Shown piece by piece: positions 62,466-64,000 of a stretch of DNA of 64,000 bases (its first letter is position 1; each line of letters begins with the position of its first letter). Under the pieces are notes generated by a model, which did not search any database, was not told where the DNA came from, and worked only from the letters and a program-made list of their open reading frames with translations. A program made the position numbers and the translations under genes. The stretch covers positions 1 through 64,000 of the forward strand of contig NZ_FZNZ01000012.1 of assembly GCF_900187995.1 (NCBI RefSeq), given 5' to 3'. Source of the DNA: Prevotella jejuni (GTDB taxonomy: Bacteria > Bacteroidota > Bacteroidia > Bacteroidales > Bacteroidaceae).

Positions 62466-63467
62466 ATGTTGCAGATAGCAATTATATTTCTTTCGCTTTT
62501 CATTCTTGAAGTTTTATATTTTAAGGTTGCTGATTACTTTAATATTATAGATAAGCCATCAGAACGAGGGTCTTCAAAGTTTATTACTCTTAGAGGAGGT
62601 GGTATAATCTTTTATATTGGTGCCTTAATTTGGTTTATATTCTATGGAAGAGAGTATTGGCTTTTCTTTACAGGACTTAGTATAGTCTCTATACTTAGTT
62701 TTGTTGATGATATACATTCTTTAAGTGCACGATTACGTTTACCATTGCAGTTTATAGGAATGTTACTGCTATTATTCCAGTTAATTCTTGGGAATAATAG
62801 TATAATAGATATAAACAGTAGTGGATTCTTTACTATAGTCCTTATTCTTGTTTTGGGCTTGGTGATTTGTACGGGAGCTATGAATGTTTTTAATTTCATG
62901 GATGGTATCAATGGAATAACAGGTGGATATTCATTAATAGTCCTTTCAGCTATACTTTTCATTTTAGATAAAGAAACTTTGTTGGGTCAGTCATCAGAAG
63001 TTGAGACCATTGTATCTTTGTTAAAGATAGTTTTATCGGCTGCCCTTGTATTTTGTTTCTTTAATTTCCGTAGTAGGGCCAAGTGCTTTGCAGGAGATGT
63101 TGGTTCTGTTTCTATAGCCTTTATTATCTTGTTTACACTTGGTTTTATAGTTATAAATACAGGGGACCTCTCTTGGCTGTCTTTCCTCGTTGTTTATGGT
63201 GTTGACGGCTGTCTAACTATTTTACATCGTATAATGTTGCATGAGAATATTTCTCAACCTCATCGAAAGCATTTGTTTCAGATTATGGCAAATGAGTTGA
63301 AGATACCCCATGTAATAGTTTCCCTTGTTTATATGGCGGTACAATTATTGTGCTGTATTTGGTATATTATGTATCCAGGTTATCTTACACTTTTGTGCCA
63401 GATTATAATATTATCTATTATATATATACTATTCATGCGGAAGTTCTTTAAATTGCATCAGGGATAG
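62466..63467 (+). CDS. Undecaprenyl-phosphate sugar-1-phosphate transferase (WecA/WbpL-like)
   Basis: The 333-residue polytopic enzyme joins a HexNAc-1-phosphate, probably QuiNAc or FucNAc, to undecaprenyl phosphate and starts the repeat unit. It has about ten helices and the MraY-family motifs DDIHSLSARLRLPLQF (about 80-95), NFMDGINGITGGY (about 143-155), FAGDVGSVSIAF (about 200-211) and a C-terminal HRIMLHENISQPHRKHLFQ segment. The upstream GRGGG-like RGGGIIFYIG is also present. It is the last gene of the locus and is followed by a terminator. Confidence 0.94.
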   Translation: MLQIAIIFLSLFILEVLYFKVADYFNIIDKPSERGSSKFITLRGGGIIFYIGALIWFIFYGREYWLFFTGLSIVSILSFVDDIHSLSARLRLPLQFIGMLLLLFQLILGNNSIIDINSSGFFTIVLILVLGLVICTGAMNVFNFMDGINGITGGYSLIVLSAILFILDKETLLGQSSEVETIVSLLKIVLSAALVFCFFNFRSRAKCFAGDVGSVSIAFIILFTLGFIVINTGDLSWLSFLVVYGVDGCLTILHRIMLHENISQPHRKHLFQIMANELKIPHVIVSLVYMAVQLLCCIWYIMYPGYLTLLCQIIILSIIYILFMRKFFKLHQG

Positions 63468-63495
63468 AGATAGTATAAGCTTTATAGGAATTATT

Positions 63496-63550
63496 AAGGG
63501 CTGACGTCGTAGATCTTAATGTCTTCGGTGCCAGCCCTTGTTGTGTTTTT
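63496..63550 (+). terminator. Terminator of the polysaccharide locus
   Basis: AAGGGCTG (63496-63503) pairs with CAGCCCTT (63532-63539). The 28-base loop is itself partly pairable. A TTGTGTTTTT run follows. Confidence 0.8.
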
Positions 63551-63768
63551 CCATATATTAGATTATGGTAATATCTTGTGACTCTACTTTCTTATCTGAT
63601 ACATGTAAGCCGTCGAATTATTGAGCGGATGAATAAAAATCCTAAATTCTATTAGGTTTGTACCTCAAGTGGGTGATAAGCCAGAGTTTTTATGCTATTT
63701 AATAATGTTAGTGTCGCAAAAGTACGAAAAAAAATGAACGAACGAAGAAAAGAAAAGAAAAATAGTAC

Positions 63769-64000
63769 TTATTTTTCAAGATTTCTTTTCTCTTCTTTTT
63801 TGATAATATCTTTTACAGATTCAGGCGTGTTTGGCGGTAGTAACATTGTAGATATCAATGAGTTGAGAATTGTCGATATGTTTTTTAATTGCATCGTCTC
63901 ATTGTGTTTGTTGGTCGTATTGTTGTCTATTTTCGACAGTGAATCTTTCGGCAATGTAGCCTCATAATTTGCCAAGCAAGCAGCTGACATTCTTTTTATT
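63769..64000 (-). CDS. Possible C-terminus of a hypothetical protein running off the window
   Basis: This leftward frame stays open to the right edge of the window; it has an ATG at 63990, but upstream codons are also open, so the true start may lie beyond. The visible part is polar and helical (YEATLPKDSLSKIDNN, MQLKNISTILNSLIST, PESVKDIIKKEEKRNLEK), a plausible tail of a small unknown protein. The overlapping rightward frame at 63692-63967 has a less protein-like composition. I do not recognise the family. Spacer 63551-63768 shows nothing else apart from a leftward TACTTTTG box at 63717-63724 with no gene behind it. Confidence 0.4.
   Translation of the reverse strand, partial: IKRMSAACLANYEATLPKDSLSKIDNNTTNKHNETMQLKNISTILNSLISTMLLPPNTPESVKDIIKKEEKRNLEK

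Noticed and set aside
63692..63967. 91-codon rightward frame near the right edge
   Set aside because: It starts in a low-complexity A-rich stretch and overlaps a leftward frame with a more protein-like composition.

Overview
The window looks like a chromosomal segment of a Prevotella-like member of the Bacteroidales. Evidence for this is the repeated Bacteroidota promoter core TAnnTTTG (usually TATCTTTG) 20-150 nt ahead of genes, the near absence of Shine-Dalgarno sequences, Bacteroidales-specific families (DUF4924, DUF6078, DUF6359, fimbrillin with a small upstream ORF, UpxY-type NusG, HU with a long tail) and low to moderate G+C. No rRNA, tRNA, CRISPR array, integrase or transposase gene was seen.

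Layout. 1-9000 holds housekeeping genes: glutathione peroxidase, an MGMT-type alkyltransferase, a sugar nucleotidyltransferase, guaA, mscL, gapA, miaA and a diacylglycerol-kinase-like gene. 10443-15163 is a glycogen operon (debranching enzyme, GT-B glycosyltransferase, GH57). 15441-17785 is a fimbrillin locus with a (CT)14 tract in its leader. 18093-24362 holds an HU-like protein, a trpF-trpG-upxY operon, rpe, an ECF sigma factor, a DUF6359 lipoprotein, a candidate small RNA and a small secreted protein. 25353-30385 has a leftward operon LysE-DUF4924-rfbD-prfC, diverging from a ROK glucokinase. 30817-34266 is tsaC/sua5-type gene, a ClC channel and fmt. 35131-37141 is a leftward pair for an acyloxyacyl-hydrolase-like barrel and a porin-like barrel, bracketed by two large minisatellites.

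39126-63467 is a roughly 24-kb surface-polysaccharide locus, all rightward and tightly packed. It holds two PLP aminotransferase-fold proteins, an ATP-grasp enzyme, a Wzx-type flippase, a GT56 (WecF-like) transferase, an iron-sulfur F420-hydrogenase-beta-like protein paired with a pyruvyltransferase, a UDP-sugar dehydrogenase, several GT2/GT4 enzymes, three acyltransferases, an EpsG-like polymerase and, at the 3' end, a sugar epimerase/reductase, a WbuC cupin and a WecA/WbpL-type initiating transferase. The middle (about 42.4-58.5 kb) is visibly more A+T-rich than both ends, which suggests an exchangeable cassette between conserved flanks. A three-gene DUF3990 (ADP-ribosyltransferase-like) module is spliced into the operon at 40242-41201.

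The most unusual content is in the spacers. Six intergenic clusters of short repeats keep a 22-bp period, exact in most of them, although the sequence core differs between clusters. Three copies of an 87-bp element with TTTTGCTGTCATT-type inverted ends are present. A 170-bp palindromic element has one arm amplified into three apparently identical 166-bp copies, and a related array has ten 48-bp copies. A 236-bp inverted-repeat element and an orphan promoter-hairpin-terminator unit (candidate small RNA) complete the set. All calls are by reading; no database search was run.
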